Assembly: GCA_963681505.1 (NCBI GenBank)
Contig: OY811979.1
Location: forward strand, 8,292,736 to 8,356,735
Length of the DNA stretch: 64,000 bases
Source of the DNA: Eunapius fragilis
Lineage: Eukaryota > Porifera > Demospongiae > Spongillida > Spongillidae
Direction: 5' to 3'
The notes under the pieces are model-generated. The model was given only the letters and a program-made list of their open reading frames with translations. It ran no database searches and was not told the origin of the DNA. Shown piece by piece: positions 33,352 to 43,938 of the stretch; position 1 is the stretch's first letter, and every line of letters begins with the position of its first letter. Position numbers and translations under genes: made by a program.

Positions 33352-33388
<37 letters not shown>

Positions 33389-33696
33389 CGCTGAAGTTTG
33401 ACACGATAATTATATTCATTACAGATTTGCGCGTACACACTTGCATGCTGCTCAAAATTTGCAGACGAACGAAGTAATGGGCAGGTAATTAAATCGATGA
33501 GTGGCATACCGGCGGGCGTGGCAGCGAATCACATTACCTGAACCACACCGCTAACGCTTATTCATATTAAGGTGTGTCACAATTATGGGGAGGCTCTGCC
33601 TCCCCTCCCCCCCTCAACCTCATATTTGCGGGTCCTACAGCCCTCCTCCTTGTCCCCCCCCCCCCCCCCCCCCCCCCCCCCTTTCCGCCTCCCCTG
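33328..33696. mobile_element. Short hAT-like MITE with CAGGGG ends
   Basis: The left end CAGGGGCGGCGGAAGC and right end (complement) CAGGGGAGGCGGAAAG are imperfect inverted repeats of 16 bp. Subterminal homopolymer runs are also mirrored (G32 at 33356-33388, C29 at 33653-33681). There is no coding sequence. No convincing 8-bp target duplication was seen. Confidence 0.65.
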
Positions 33697-34079
33697 ATGT
33701 TGGGCGATCATGTGTAAGGATACAACACATCCTACACCCCTATTAGTTGGAAACCGAAAGAGGCTTTGGTGCGTGGCTGCGTGCATGCGTGCGTGGTGTA
33801 TGTGCGTGTGTGTGAGTGTGTGTGGGGGTATGTGTGTCCATATGTAATTGCGTGTGTGCATGCCCAGCCCAGTATCTAACAAAAAACTTGCTTATGCATT
33901 TTAAAAAAAAAAAAAACGAGCCGTATATACGTATTTAATTGATGTCAGGCAACGCGTGTGGTATTTATTTGAACCCAAAACCTGCGCGGTTTTGTACCTC
34001 AAACACATAACAATTTCTACGAAACCATGCATAATTGCATTACTGTGACCTGCTGGGCCACGATACGTCAGACGTCACA
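33697..34079. other. Intergenic sequence, no gene seen
   Basis: Contains a GT-rich stretch (33770-33850) and an A15 run (33902-33916). Nothing else can be supported. Confidence 0.6.
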
Positions 34080-34953
34080 ATGAGGTTTTTACTGGCCATC
34101 ATAATGATATTGCAGCATGCACGTGACCCCTACCGTATTAAATCTCATGCCACAGTAGGCCATGCACAAAAGCAAGGTATGTACTATCTTCTGTTAGTAA
34201 ACACGTTCACTTTCGTCTTTCGCAGCATCACAGGTTAGTAATTTTTATTCTGTCCGAGCACACTGCGACATAATCCGATAATGTAATATTATTCCGCCTG
34301 CAGCAAGTGATGCTGTGCTGTGTTCGTCTAATCGCAATGAGGCCACTGGGCGGTTGGAGATCGACTGTTCGTCATCGACCTTTGGTAAAGCAACTTGTTT
34401 TGTTGATACAGAGACGAACAGATGTAATGGAGGTGAATTCAGCACCACGAGTACATAACAGGGTGGGTCACAAGATATAAGGATTTTTTTTTCCAGTCTA
34501 TCCGTTTTTCTTCGTCGATACCACTTATTTTGATGGCCCACACACGGTCCACATCATTGCAAACGGAGTTAATAATTCATTTCAGTTTAATGCAGGTTTG
34601 TTCATTATAATGATATGAGATCTTAAACTATGCAGTTTCTTGCATGCAGTTAAACCGCTGGATGTTCGGTGTTACGAAACGACGGACTATTCCAAATTGG
34701 AGTTTAAAATTGCTTGTTGCGTTAATAAGCAACGTTTTCAAGCACTATGTGCCATTGACAGTTCGCCATGGACTGCATGTTTGTTACACAATACGCACCC
34801 GTTTTTTGTAACGCCTGCGCCTCCTCTCATCATGCATAGGTCCTACGAGGATTGCGTTAACTGAATACAGCGTGGAGGTCCATACGTTGATGATCGCCGT
34901 GTCTGATGACGACGGTCTCACTTACAACCGTACCGTTGAGTTCAGAGGTGCCG
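34080..34953 (+). CDS. 5' exons of a secreted or membrane protein of unknown family
   Basis: Exons at 34080-34176, 34304-34432, 34497-34595 and 34650-34953 join in frame (phase 1 each). The product starts MRFLLAIIMILQHARDPYRI, a plausible signal peptide, then SDAVLCSSNRNEATGRLEID, FGKATCFVDTETNRC, YPFFFVDTTYFDGPHTVHII and LDVRCYETTDYSKLEFKIAC. The alternation and Cys spacing suggest an extracellular beta-sandwich or short Cys-rich domain; no family is recognised. In exon 4 the frame hits TGA at 34862, while the next frame is open from about 34852 to the donor (LTEYSVEVHTLMIAVSDDDG, TYNRTVEFRGA). A 1-bp indel or an unseen splice is therefore needed. Downstream exons may be displaced by the element cluster that starts at 35037. 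Confidence 0.55.
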
Positions 34954-35427
34954 GTACGTACGTGCATGTATATACGTATTCGTTTTCCTGTGTATCATCA
35001 GTATGCAGTATAGCTTCCAGGGTATTCATTTACAAATCGGAAGTTTCGTTAGAAACTTCCATATAGGATTTGACCACGACAATGAATGTCATTAAAAAAA
35101 CGCGACCCGTCTGTAACAACACTCCCGACGATCGGATCGTGTAGCTTGTATTAGCAATCGATCTAGAAGTCAAAAATGAGTAGTTTCGTTTTTGTTTCAT
35201 GTCGCTGAACCGCGTGGTTGTTGAGAACAAGAGTGTACTGCCCTTCCTCGTACCCAGTCTCGGAACAAGGGGCGGGTCGTCTTCTTCTTCTCCTTCTTGG
35301 CAACGCATAACTCAGGACAGGAACATTTCTAAGCGATGAAAATTTCACCAATAGCTTCAGAATCGGCTGGAGGACTCGCTTTTATATAATATAATACTTT
35401 GATAAACAATCGACTATCTGTCTTGTT

Positions 35428-35562
35428 AGTCTCGTACCCAGACCGTCTATGACGTAAGCGATTATCGCTGTAAACAGTATAATCACTACGTCCATACGTA
35501 TGGACGTAGTGTTTACAGCGATAATCGCTTACGTCATAGACGGTCTAGGTACGAGACTAATG
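35428..35562. mobile_element. Perfect palindromic MITE with TTAGTCTCGTACCCAGACC ends
   Basis: Arms of about 65 bp are exact complements apart from a few bases near the centre (CTACGTCCATACGTATGGAC). The outer ends are TTAGTCTCGTACCCAGACCG and its complement. The same terminus occurs at 16839. It is inserted in copy a of the hairpin family. Confidence 0.88.
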
Positions 35563-35605
35563 CTAATGTCTTGTATAATTAAATGGGTATGAAAAAAATA
35601 AAGAA

Positions 35606-35891
35606 AACAAGTAAATAAAAACATTCTCTACGAGAAAGTTGGTGGGATATAGGATTTGATTATGACATTGGTGGTGTAAAAAGCAAGGAAACAAGGTCTT
35701 ATCAGAAGGGAAAATGTCATAGTCCTATATTTAGCACACAAACAACACATGCCCTAGAAATGTGCTAAATATAGGACTATGACATTTTCCCTTCTAATAA
35801 GACCTTGTTTCCTTGCTTTTTACACCACCAATGTCATAATCAAATCCTATATCCCACCAACTTTCTCGTAGAGAATGTTTTTATTTACTTG
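35606..35891. repeat. Palindromic 3' tail of element copy a
   Basis: Arms 35606-35745 and 35757-35891 are near-perfect complements with a loop containing AACAACACATGCCC. The outer end is CAAGTAAATAAAAACATTCT, with TTGGTGGTGTAAAAAGCAAG inside. Confidence 0.92.
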
Positions 35892-36360
35892 TTAATAATT
35901 TTAAAATTGTTCCGCCAATGCGACATGTAAGTTTTATCTGTAGCTATATAGCACACTGTGACTGTAGTAATGCCGCACCCTTATACTGGTAGGAGCTATC
36001 TAGTTGGGTTTTGGAGTCATTGAAACCAGTCACAGGAGTCCCCGATTACGAATCCGGGATCCAATTGGCACCATGAATATTGCCTCGGCCGCGCGCCACA
36101 CTGTAAACCGTACAGCTTATTAATGTCCCGCTTGGCGTCATCAGTCATGTGGGTATGTTTGTACACAGTCAGATATAGGGGACTGAGACACAACTTCGAG
36201 TACACTAGCTTATTCAACAAACCCGTTTTAATTAATTTTTTCAATCTGGCTTCAGAATGACGATTTCAGTTGTTCTTTAAATTATGTGCACGCAAAGAAG
36301 CAGTGTATATGTGACAACTTGCCCCATGGGTTAGAAGACACACACGCTTTTCCTATATAT

Positions 36361-36990
36361 AGGAACTACGTTAGGAACTACGTTAGTAGTTCCTATATGA
36401 AAATTGACCAGGGTCGTGAATATCATTTTAAAAACGCGCCCACCGTATAACTCGCGTACCAAGAAACGGATAGTTTACATCTTTGTTGCTATCGAACCAG
36501 AAGGCAAGGACGGTCATTTTAATGTTTTGTTCCAGTCTTCGAACTGTTTGCTTTAAGAGAACAAGTTTTATATCGTCCCCAGGCCAATTCTTCTCCGTCT
36601 TCTCGGGTGAGTATAGCTCGGGATAGGAATGGTTTTAAAGAGCGCAAGTTATACCGATCGCTTTAGAATCTTCTGGAAGGACATCTTCAGGTATCAGATA
36701 TATCAATAAAGTAAGATACTGATATACGTAATAATTACATATATGGAGTGCTATATTTAACCGTTCCATGTATGGCGACATTCCCCGTATATTACAATGT
36801 TATAAACAGCAGTTTTGTTCACCTTTTTTTTTCACAATGCCTTCACGTAAACAAAAGAAGAGAGCTAAACGACGAGAGGAATACCTCCAAAATCAAGACG
36901 ACGAGTTAGAGTCATCCCGCTTTCGGTACAATGCGAAAAAAAAAAAGCGGTCGAGACAGCTACATAGCAGACTGAACTAACATTTATCGG
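36361..36990 (+). mobile_element. Hairpin-headed element fragment with an M-P-S-R ORF
   Basis: The hairpin AGGAACTAC-GTTA-GTAGTTCCT lies at 36373-36394 and its first 12 bases are duplicated just upstream (36361). Then come ATATGA, ATATCATTTTAAAAACGCGC, a CTTCTCCGTCTTCTCGG tract (36590), AGCTCGGGATAGGAA (36616) and, 220 bp later, the ATG of the small ORF. The palindromic tail is not seen here. Confidence 0.68.
36837..36980 (+). CDS. Small basic ORF, first exon of the Y-x3-P-E family gene
   Basis: The 47-residue frame starts MPSRKQKKRAKRREEYLQNQ and continues ESSRFRYNAKKKKRSRQ. It matches the first exon of the relics at 13510 (MPSRQKRS) and 41586 (SRQENKRAKRHAKYLQ). About 40 percent of residues are Lys or Arg. 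An A11 run at 36930 may carry a frameshift that ends the ORF early; the original protein was probably much longer. Function unknown. Confidence 0.5.
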   Translation: MPSRKQKKRAKRREEYLQNQDDELESSRFRYNAKKKKRSRQLHSRLN

Positions 36991-37148
36991 CGGGTAAATA
37001 TGTCTCCTAAACATGATATGCACATAGTATTCTTATTATGACAACATTTAAAAAATTTGCATCGTATTTAAATAGAAAGTACGCACACTGCAAGAGAATA
37101 CACATATATACACACACGAGATTCTAACCTACTTAAGTTTAAGTTTAT

Positions 37149-37496
37149 TTAATGATCTTGGAACGCTCTGCCAAGGATTGCCCTGACATTTGCCCTAACA
37201 AGGGTCAGGTTCAGCCTTCCGTATAGAGCTGCGATGGCTACGGACTTTGGGCAGTTCTGTCTTATGGCCAGTCGGGGAGCAAGATGAGATAATGCCCACT
37301 TAGCTTCTGTACCCCAGCAACCATACGTCTCTACTGCAAGCGGGATGGACACCCAATCAAATTCAGTACATTTGGCATCATTTGACTTATGCTTGCGTTC
37401 CTCGGCTGCAAAGGCTGTCACACTCGCTTCAGGTGAATTGCTAGAAACTAGCGGTGATGTGACAGTGAAGTCGAAAGCAGCCGGCTTGCCCGGCAT
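37149..37496 (-). CDS. GKPAAFDFTVTSP-type ORF, transposon-associated, function unknown
   Basis: An open 115-residue frame reads GKPAAFDFTVTSPLVSSNSP, AAEERKHKSNDAKCTEFDWV, SIPLAVETYGCWGTEAKWAL, SHLAPRLAIRQNCPKSVAIA and LYGRLNLTLVRANVRAILGR. I recall this as a repeated C-terminal domain of reverse-transcriptase-like predicted proteins in sponges and cnidarians, where the F-D-(F/V)-T-V and E-(T/S)-Y-G-x-W-G patterns suggest a nuclease-like fold; this is inference. It has no start context of its own and is likely a fragment. A second fragment lies at 21976-22115. Confidence 0.5.
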   Translation of the reverse strand: MPGKPAAFDFTVTSPLVSSNSPEASVTAFAAEERKHKSNDAKCTEFDWVSIPLAVETYGCWGTEAKWALSHLAPRLAIRQNCPKSVAIAALYGRLNLTLVRANVRAILGRAFQDH

Positions 37497-37640
37497 CCAA
37501 TTTGCTGCAAGGACGTCAGCTGGTCGTTAATTGTGCTCATTAAGTCCATAACCACTTCCCCAGCAAACCCCGCCTACGACAACGCAGATCGCATAGCTGA
37601 CACAAAACGCAGGAACGAGTCAGGAACCTTCCATCACTGA

Positions 37641-38240
37641 ATCGGAACCTACGCGAGTAGGTTCCATATAGGAATCCTGCAGTATCATGAAGTCATTAAA
37701 AAACGTCAATCGCTTCGCTCTTAGTGGCAATCGAGCAATATCACAAAGGAGAACAGTTCTGCGTTATATCTGTGTCATAAGGCGGTGTACTTTTAGAGAA
37801 TAAAAATACTCGTCCCCATCGTCCGTACCCAGTCCTACCTAAAAAATTTTCCTCCGTCGTCGTCGTCTTCTTCTTCCTTCGGATAGCATAACTCACGACA
37901 GGAACGTTTGTAAAGCACGCCATTGTGTACCAATCGTTTCAAGATGTGTCCGCATGTTATCTTCAGGTGTCTGTTATACGCCTAACTTATCGGACAATTA
38001 GCTGAAGCTAGTAGTACCTTATTTGGTGTTGATGTACAAATAGCACATTACATCAGCTATTACAATGTTCATGACGCACCAGTATAAAATAACCAGCGGT
38101 ATCAAATTCGATGGCAATCTCAAGGACAATTCTGATTCCACTCTAGCATCTAAAAATGGAAAGATGCTGCCAGATCTGCGTATGTCAAGCGCGGACCGAA
38201 AGGAACAACAAAACGACCACCCAAACAGGCCCGTAGGGGC
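37641..38240 (+). mobile_element. Hairpin-headed element, copy b
   Basis: ATC then the hairpin GGAACCTAC-GCGA-GTAGGTTCC (37644-37665), ATATAGG, AAGTCATTAAAAAACGTCAA, a polypyrimidine tract (37850-37880), AACTCACGACAGGAACG (37890), and a relic coding region to about 38220 with GTCAAGCGCGGACCGAAAGG (compare QARYRKDHK in copy c). It is the inverted counterpart of 42040-42637. Homology fades after 38240 and the palindromic tail is missing or displaced. Confidence 0.7.
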
Positions 38241-38561
38241 TGTAAATATGTGGTCCGGGGAATGTAATTATATTCACAAGGGAAAGAAGTGGGTGTGTAT
38301 CAAGGTAACCACTGTCCGCCAGCAAAGCGGTAGCACTCTCTATTTGGGGTCTGGGGCTCCGCCCCAGCCGCTTTGCAACTTTCACACTTTTTAAGTTACA
38401 AAACATAATAACAGTTACGCTCCACTATAATTATGATGATCCCTATGTGCACTTTCGTAATTCTCTGTACAATTCTGCTGCATGCCCAGCTATAAATTCA
38501 ATCAGTCGTATAACAGACAATGGCTTAGTGCAATCTAAATCTAAAACATGTTGGGAGCTTT

Positions 38562-38760
38562 ACACGAAGTCATTGAATTTGGCTTTAAGATTCAGTTTAT
38601 CTGTCCTGTCTTTATGAACATGGAGGCATCAAACGATTAAGCCTTTGTTGAGACATTGTTGTGCTGAGATAGGTTTTCACTCGTCTCAAAGCACTAAAAT
38701 ATCGTTCAGATGTAGCATTTGTCGCTGGCGGTTCTATAAAATCAACTGCAGAACTTTTTA
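38562..38760 (-). pseudogene. hAT transposase dimerisation-domain fragment
   Basis: The minus strand reads ATNATSERYFSALRRVKTYL, STTMSQQRLNRLM, then one frame on LHVHKDRTDKLNLKAKFNDF with a stop. This is the conserved hAT C-terminal block (usually ATN.TSERSFSALRR.K.YLRS.M.Q.RLN). A one-base shift separates the halves. No terminal inverted repeats were found around it. Confidence 0.78.
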
Positions 38761-40070
38761 AACTTCACATAGAAGTGTTTGCTGCCCTTGGGATAGCGAA
38801 AATATAAACAGGCTGAATTGCGCTGCAAATGTATGATGCACCGACGAATGTATAATAATGGCACGGAGCAGGTCACAGAAAACAAGAACTGAGCTTCACT
38901 TCAAAATTCACACGAGAGGCAAATAAAAATTCATCCATACACTGGTCCTTGTATACAATACATGCATGCGGCGCTGCGCATGCCATGCAATGCTCTCCAG
39001 CTCTACTCATTGTCTCAAAAAGGGCCGATGACTTGTAAAAATTTAAATTTAAAATTTTTTTTTTCCTCGTTCGTCCGGCGGATGCCGGACTTGCCGGACC
39101 TATTCCTACGGCCCTGCCAAAGGTACGTTACGGCATCGATAAATGTTGGATCGATAAATTATTAGCATGCATGGTATATTGCTAAAATGGAAGGAATAGT
39201 TTAGTTACAGCGGTAGATTATGAAATAATTAAGCAATGATTATAATTAGAACATGTGCCGTTTTAACCACTTTGGTTCTCACGAGCTATTACAATGAAGC
39301 GTTCGAGATCGCCGTCACTGTTTGCGTAGTCCAGTGGCGGATCGAGCGAGGGGGGGGGGTCCAGGGTGTCTGGACCCCCCTCGTACCTGAATATGAATAT
39401 AATTAGCTTATGACGTGTCTTACTTGCGATATACATTTCTACGGAGTGCACTTCGTGAAGTTGCTAAATAGCTCATTCCTATTGCTTATTCCTTGGTTAG
39501 TACTATATTTTAGTCTGTAAATTGCGAGATACGTAGTAGGCTGTTATTTATACGTAAGGTAAATGTATTCCAAAATGCTAACCCACGGTCGTTTCTTTCC
39601 GCAGTTATTTTGATTCGTGCTGTATTATTAGTACCCATCAAGGTTGAATGCACCTTGCTGCAAGACCATTGCAAATTTCAATTTTAAATTTTAACATAGC
39701 AAAGAAACTAAGCCGGCGCATGTAACGTACAATGCAAATCTGCGACGAAATACACTAGCCATTTAAATCCGCAAAACCACAATAGCCTGGAAACCAGAAC
39801 GTACTCTTCCCCTGTGGAAAAATTGGAATGCGCACCACAAAATTTTTCGCGCGCATTCCAATGATACTTGAGATGAAATGGCCAACGTTATGACAAGGTA
39901 TCATCCTCCACTTGCTTTGAGGATTACGTGGTCTGCCATTGACTGTCAGATTGCAATATATTGGGTATTGTTGCAAGGTTATAAAGCAACCTAGCTCCTT
40001 GCAATTAATTGCTTGGTACTCTTCCCCTTAAGAGCAAATAGCACATCAGTGGAATTTAGAACAATGGTGC
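38761..40070. other. Intergenic sequence with a CAGTGGCGGATCGAGCG transposon end
   Basis: At 39331-39390 CAGTGGCGGATCGAGCGAGG is followed by a G9 run and a TCCAGGGTGTCTGGA hairpin, typical of a short hAT-like MITE end. Imperfect palindromes lie at 39815-39865 (GGAATGCGCACC / GCGCGCATTCC). No gene is supported. Confidence 0.45.
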
Positions 40071-40072
40071 AT

Positions 40073-40503
40073 GTAGAGTACCTACGTCCATATAGTAATC
40101 CTGCAGTATCATGAATGTCATTAAAGTATATATACCTTATGCACAAAACCATGAATCTCATTTACTTTAAATTGGAATAGGATTAATGGTACTTGTGTAA
40201 TGTAGGTGGAGGAATACCGTTAATCCAATTGAACGCATTAAAAAGAGTATCATCGTTTGGTGAGAATCATCGTTTGGTGCAAAAGGTCTTAGGAATCAAA
40301 GGTGATTGTGGTGTAAATAGCAACGGAACAAGGGTTCTGATTGAAAAGGAAAAATAAAATACACCTATACATTTAACATGTTACTAATATTGGTCTACTT
40401 CATTTTCAATCAGAAGCCTTGGTCCTTGTTTTAATAACCACCATCATTGCTTTTGATTCCTATATACAACCAACCTTCTCGTATAGAGAATGTTATTACT
40501 TGT
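40073..40503 (+). mobile_element. Degraded short copy of the hairpin family with palindromic tail
   Basis: CCATATAGTAATCCTGCAGT then AATGTCATTAAA (40088-40128) match the start of copy b after its hairpin; the stem itself is decayed (GTACCTACGTCC). The tail palindrome spans about 40255-40503 with TAGGAATCAAAGGTGATTG on one arm and TTTTGATTCCTATATACAA on the other. Confidence 0.55.
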
Positions 40504-40564
40504 TATACTATAAGGTCAACCTTAATTGTAAATAAAATAAAAACAGCACTGTTGTCGTCTTTTG

Positions 40565-40830
40565 CAACGATTACGAGAAGGTTGGGGGTATATAGGAATC
40601 AAAGGTGATGGTGGTGCAAAAAGCAAGGTACAAGGCTTCTGATTGAAAAGGGAAAATGAAATAGACCTATTTTAGCAACATGTTACATGTGCGTGCTAAT
40701 ATAGGTGTGTTTCATTTTTCCTTTTCAATCAGAAGCCTTAATCCTAAGCTTTTTACATCACCATCACCTTTGATTCCTATACCCCTCCAACCTTCTCGTA
40801 TAGAGAATGTTTTTATTACTTGTTTCCTAA
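40565..40830. repeat. Palindromic tail-type element (solo)
   Basis: Arms 40565-40682 and 40695-40825 pair (TACGAGAAGGTTGGGGGTAT with ATACCCCTCCAACCTTCTCG). It carries GGTGGTGCAAAAAGCAAGG and ends GTTTTTATTACTTG. No hairpin head lies next to it, so the tail may move or persist alone. Confidence 0.85.
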
Positions 40831-41059
40831 ATTTTTCTGGTGGAATTGGTATATATATTGCATTTAGTTATAGACCCAGGTAGCAAAAACGTCCATTTGT
40901 GCGATCATGACAGGTTTATTTCAGAATCTGCAATTTTGTTGAGGCGTAATATTACACTAGTAAGGACAAAAGGTTGATAAAGTTTAAAAGCATTGGCAAA
41001 AGTGAAGCCATATAATACAGGATAAATGTACTTTAAGTGATCTCACACCATGCATGCAA

Positions 41060-41660
41060 AATTAACGTAAGCAACTTTGGAAGTTAACATTTGACTCCGA
41101 CTATGAATGTCATTAAAATTTTATACGTGACCCGTCTCTAACAAGACTCCCGACGATCAGATCGTTTAGCTTGTTATAGCAATCGAACTAGAAGTCAAAA
41201 ATGAGTAGGTTAGTCCTTACTTTATGTCACAGAGCCGCGCAGTTGTAGAGAACAAAAAGGGTACTGCCCGTCCTCTTACCCAGTCCTGGACATGGTCGCC
41301 TCCTCCTTCTTGGCAATGGATAGGAACACTTTTAAAAACAAATGAAAATTTCACCAATAACTTTAGAATAGGCTGGAAGAGCCGCAATAGTCGATATAGC
41401 ATTTTGGTAAATAATCGACTATGCGGTGTACGTATGAAGCATAATTAGATAACTTGTAGGACGTAATTTTAGGTATCTAAAAATGAATGCTTGTTATAAA
41501 TAGTGAACAACTAGAGTAAACGCTCTAGTGCTTCAAATCGTCATTTGGTGTAACCTCTTTTGTTAGTGAAGTTGCTTTTCTCAAAATGACTTGACTTCAC
41601 GTCAGGAAAATAAACGAGCGAAACGACATGCGAAATACCTTCAAGTTTTAGAACCAGCAC
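41060..41660 (+). mobile_element. Hairpin family copy e (hairpin partly deleted)
   Basis: GGAAGTTAACATTTGACTCC at 41075-41100 is a deleted version of the hairpin and following block. Then AATGTCATTAAAATTTTATA, GTGACCCGTC, a TCCTCCTTCTTGG tract (41298), GGATAGGAACACTTT (41318) and an ATG at 41586 leading into SRQENKRAKRHAKYLQ (shifted frame). Closely similar to copy a up to 41400. Confidence 0.65.
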
Positions 41661-41699
41661 AGCGATCCATAATATTCACAGTAATTTCAGTGATTTGGG

Positions 41700-42637
41700 T
41701 ATGGAAAAAAATCAAGGAACGAGTAACGAAACGTGTGGTGATATATAGGATTTGAAGGCAATTGGTGGTGTAAAAGCAAGGAACAAGGTCTTATCAGAAG
41801 GAAAATGTAATAGTCCTATATTTAGCTCATTTCTAGGTCATGTGTCGTTTGTGTCAAAATAATACATTTCGATTCCCTTCTGATAAGACCTTGTTTCTTG
41901 CTTTTTTAAACCATCAATTGCCTTCAAATCCCACCAACGTTTTAGTTACATTTCAAACACAATGCATATTTCCATCCATTTTACGATATACCATGCATGC
42001 TCATAATTTATCGATCCAATATTTATCGATGCTGTAACGTACCTTTGGGTGGTCGTTTTGTGGTCCTTTCTGTACCGCGCTTGACATGACGCGTACTCGT
42101 TAGGGAGCCTGGCAGCATCTGGATCGTTACACTTTTAATATGCTCGAGTGGAATCAGAATTGTCCTTGAGATTGCATGGCAAACCATCGAATTTGATAAC
42201 GCTGGTTATTTTATACCGGTGCGCTATGAACGTTGTAATAGCTGATGTAATGTGCTATTTGTAGATCAACACCAATTAAGGTACTACTCGCTTCAGCTAA
42301 TTGCCCGATCGGTTAGGCGTCTAACAGACACCTGAAGATAACCTGCGGACACATCCTAAAGCGACTGGTGCACTTGGCGTACTTTACAAACGTTCCTGTC
42401 GTGAGTTATGTATCCGAAGGAGAAATTTTAGATAGGACTAAATACGGATGGTGGAACAAGCATTTTTTGTTCTCTAGAAGTGCACAGTCTGATGTCATGA
42501 AAACAACGCAAAACAGTTCTCCTATTTGATGCCGCTCGATTGCCACTAAGAGCTATATCAAAATAAACCGACTCTTGCTGTCCCACTAGACGCGAGTAAC
42601 GTTTTTTCATGTGGAACCTACTCACGTAGGTTCCGAT
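41700..42637 (-). mobile_element. Hairpin-headed element, copy c (minus strand)
   Basis: On the minus strand: ATC, hairpin GGAACCTAC-GTGA-GTAGGTTCC (42613-42634), AAAAAACGTTACTCGCG, AACTCACGACAGGAACG (near 42395), then a relic frame NDPDAARLPNEYASCQARYR and KDHKTTTQRYV (42170-42050), and the palindromic tail at 41700-41960. It is the inverted partner of copy b. Confidence 0.7.
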
Positions 42638-42955
42638 AAACCTAGCGCATAGCCACGCTCTGCGTGCATCCATGCATGTGGATGTAATATGGATAGTGTC
42701 CATGTTGTTGCAATGATGTCAATGTTCACAGTTATTAAACTAAGCAAAAAATTGGCTAAGCTGAGTTCATAATTCTTTTCTTGATAGCTGGTACAGTTTT
42801 ATGTAATGCACAATCTGTGTCCATGCATTCATGTGTGACTGTATCAAAGAACATTTGTAAACCTTCAATTGCATCATTATAACTTTTTTCTACCTTACAT
42901 GCATGCATGCAAAGTGTATCAAATATGGTGTGCCATTACGAATGCATTACTTACG
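42638..42955. other. Unassigned sequence between copy c and the inverted-repeat arm
   Basis: AT-rich, with short TGCATG runs (42900-42912). No gene or element end seen. Confidence 0.5.
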
Positions 42956-43938
42956 ATAACCTAGCCACATGTCCACACAGAAAAATTGCTCTATGGTCTC
43001 AGGCACCATGAGGTGAGATAGACAGTGCAGAAATGTCTGTGATGTATGTATATTCAGGTTTGGCAGTTGACACAATTAACAGCATTTAGGAATTTACCAG
43101 TACCCCAGCTACACTATGTAGACGTACATTTCATACACTTAGTATATACTGTTGTACAGCAGGTCTAGGCCCTTCTGTGAACCTCACCAGAAATAACAAA
43201 CCAGTCTACCTTTTATGTCAATGCATGTCTTTTTTCAACCATCCAGAATGTTGGCAACGGAATATATAATGCGTATGTTACCATGCGACAAAATATAATG
43301 CTTATGTTACCATGCGCACAAAATTTGGATTTATAGGGAGTATCTTACCATGTCAAGGCGCATGCAGGTTCCTCCACAAAAAATGCATGCAAAGAGTGAA
43401 ACCAGAACCTTTCAGAATAAATAATTGCATGTCCGTTACTTTAGCATAACAATGCATTCGAGTACAAAACTTTGCACATGGCGATGCTTACCTGCCACAG
43501 TACTAAGAGGCATACACAGATGCGATTATTGGTGTACAGGCGTGAGCTCAGGTGCATCTACATGCCTCCACAGGTGTATGCACTGATTGTTACTGACATT
43601 CAAGCATTTTGTAGTACATTATGCATGTGCATCTAGCTCAATGCCAACTGTCTCGATGCCAGCGGGATATAAATGTGTTGATTCGGTCATGAGTAAGGAA
43701 AAACAGTACATAGAAGATGAAAAAGAAATAATTAGGACAAGACAGTGGACTGTTGATGTACAAATTCAGAAAGGTGCCTAGCAATACCCTTCAAGTGGTT
43801 CGTTATCTACAGTTTGCATCCTGTTGTATGTATAAATCCTGGCTTTGTGGCAGTACTTGTTGCAAAAGTCTTATTCTGACTAGTACCATTTACAGCTGCC
43901 AGCACTATTTTTGGCTTTTATAGCCTCAACCAATTTGT

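Larger units (their letters stand above)
35037..35891 (+). mobile_element. Hairpin-headed element, copy a (non-autonomous)
   Basis: It begins ATC then the hairpin GGAAGTTTC-GTTA-GAAACTTCC (35039-35060), followed by ATATAGG, AATGTCATTAAAAAAACGCG, a polypyrimidine tract (35280-35298), AACTCAGGACAGGAAC (35308-35323), a nested 135-bp MITE (35428-35562) and the palindromic tail (35606-35891) ending TTTATTTACTTG. The gene region of the 3.4-kb copy is deleted. Confidence 0.72.

Noticed and set aside
36001..36070. tRNA-like sequence (GTCCCCGATTACGAATCCGG)
   Set aside because: It recalls a T-arm or anticodon arm, but no acceptor stem or full cloverleaf could be drawn.
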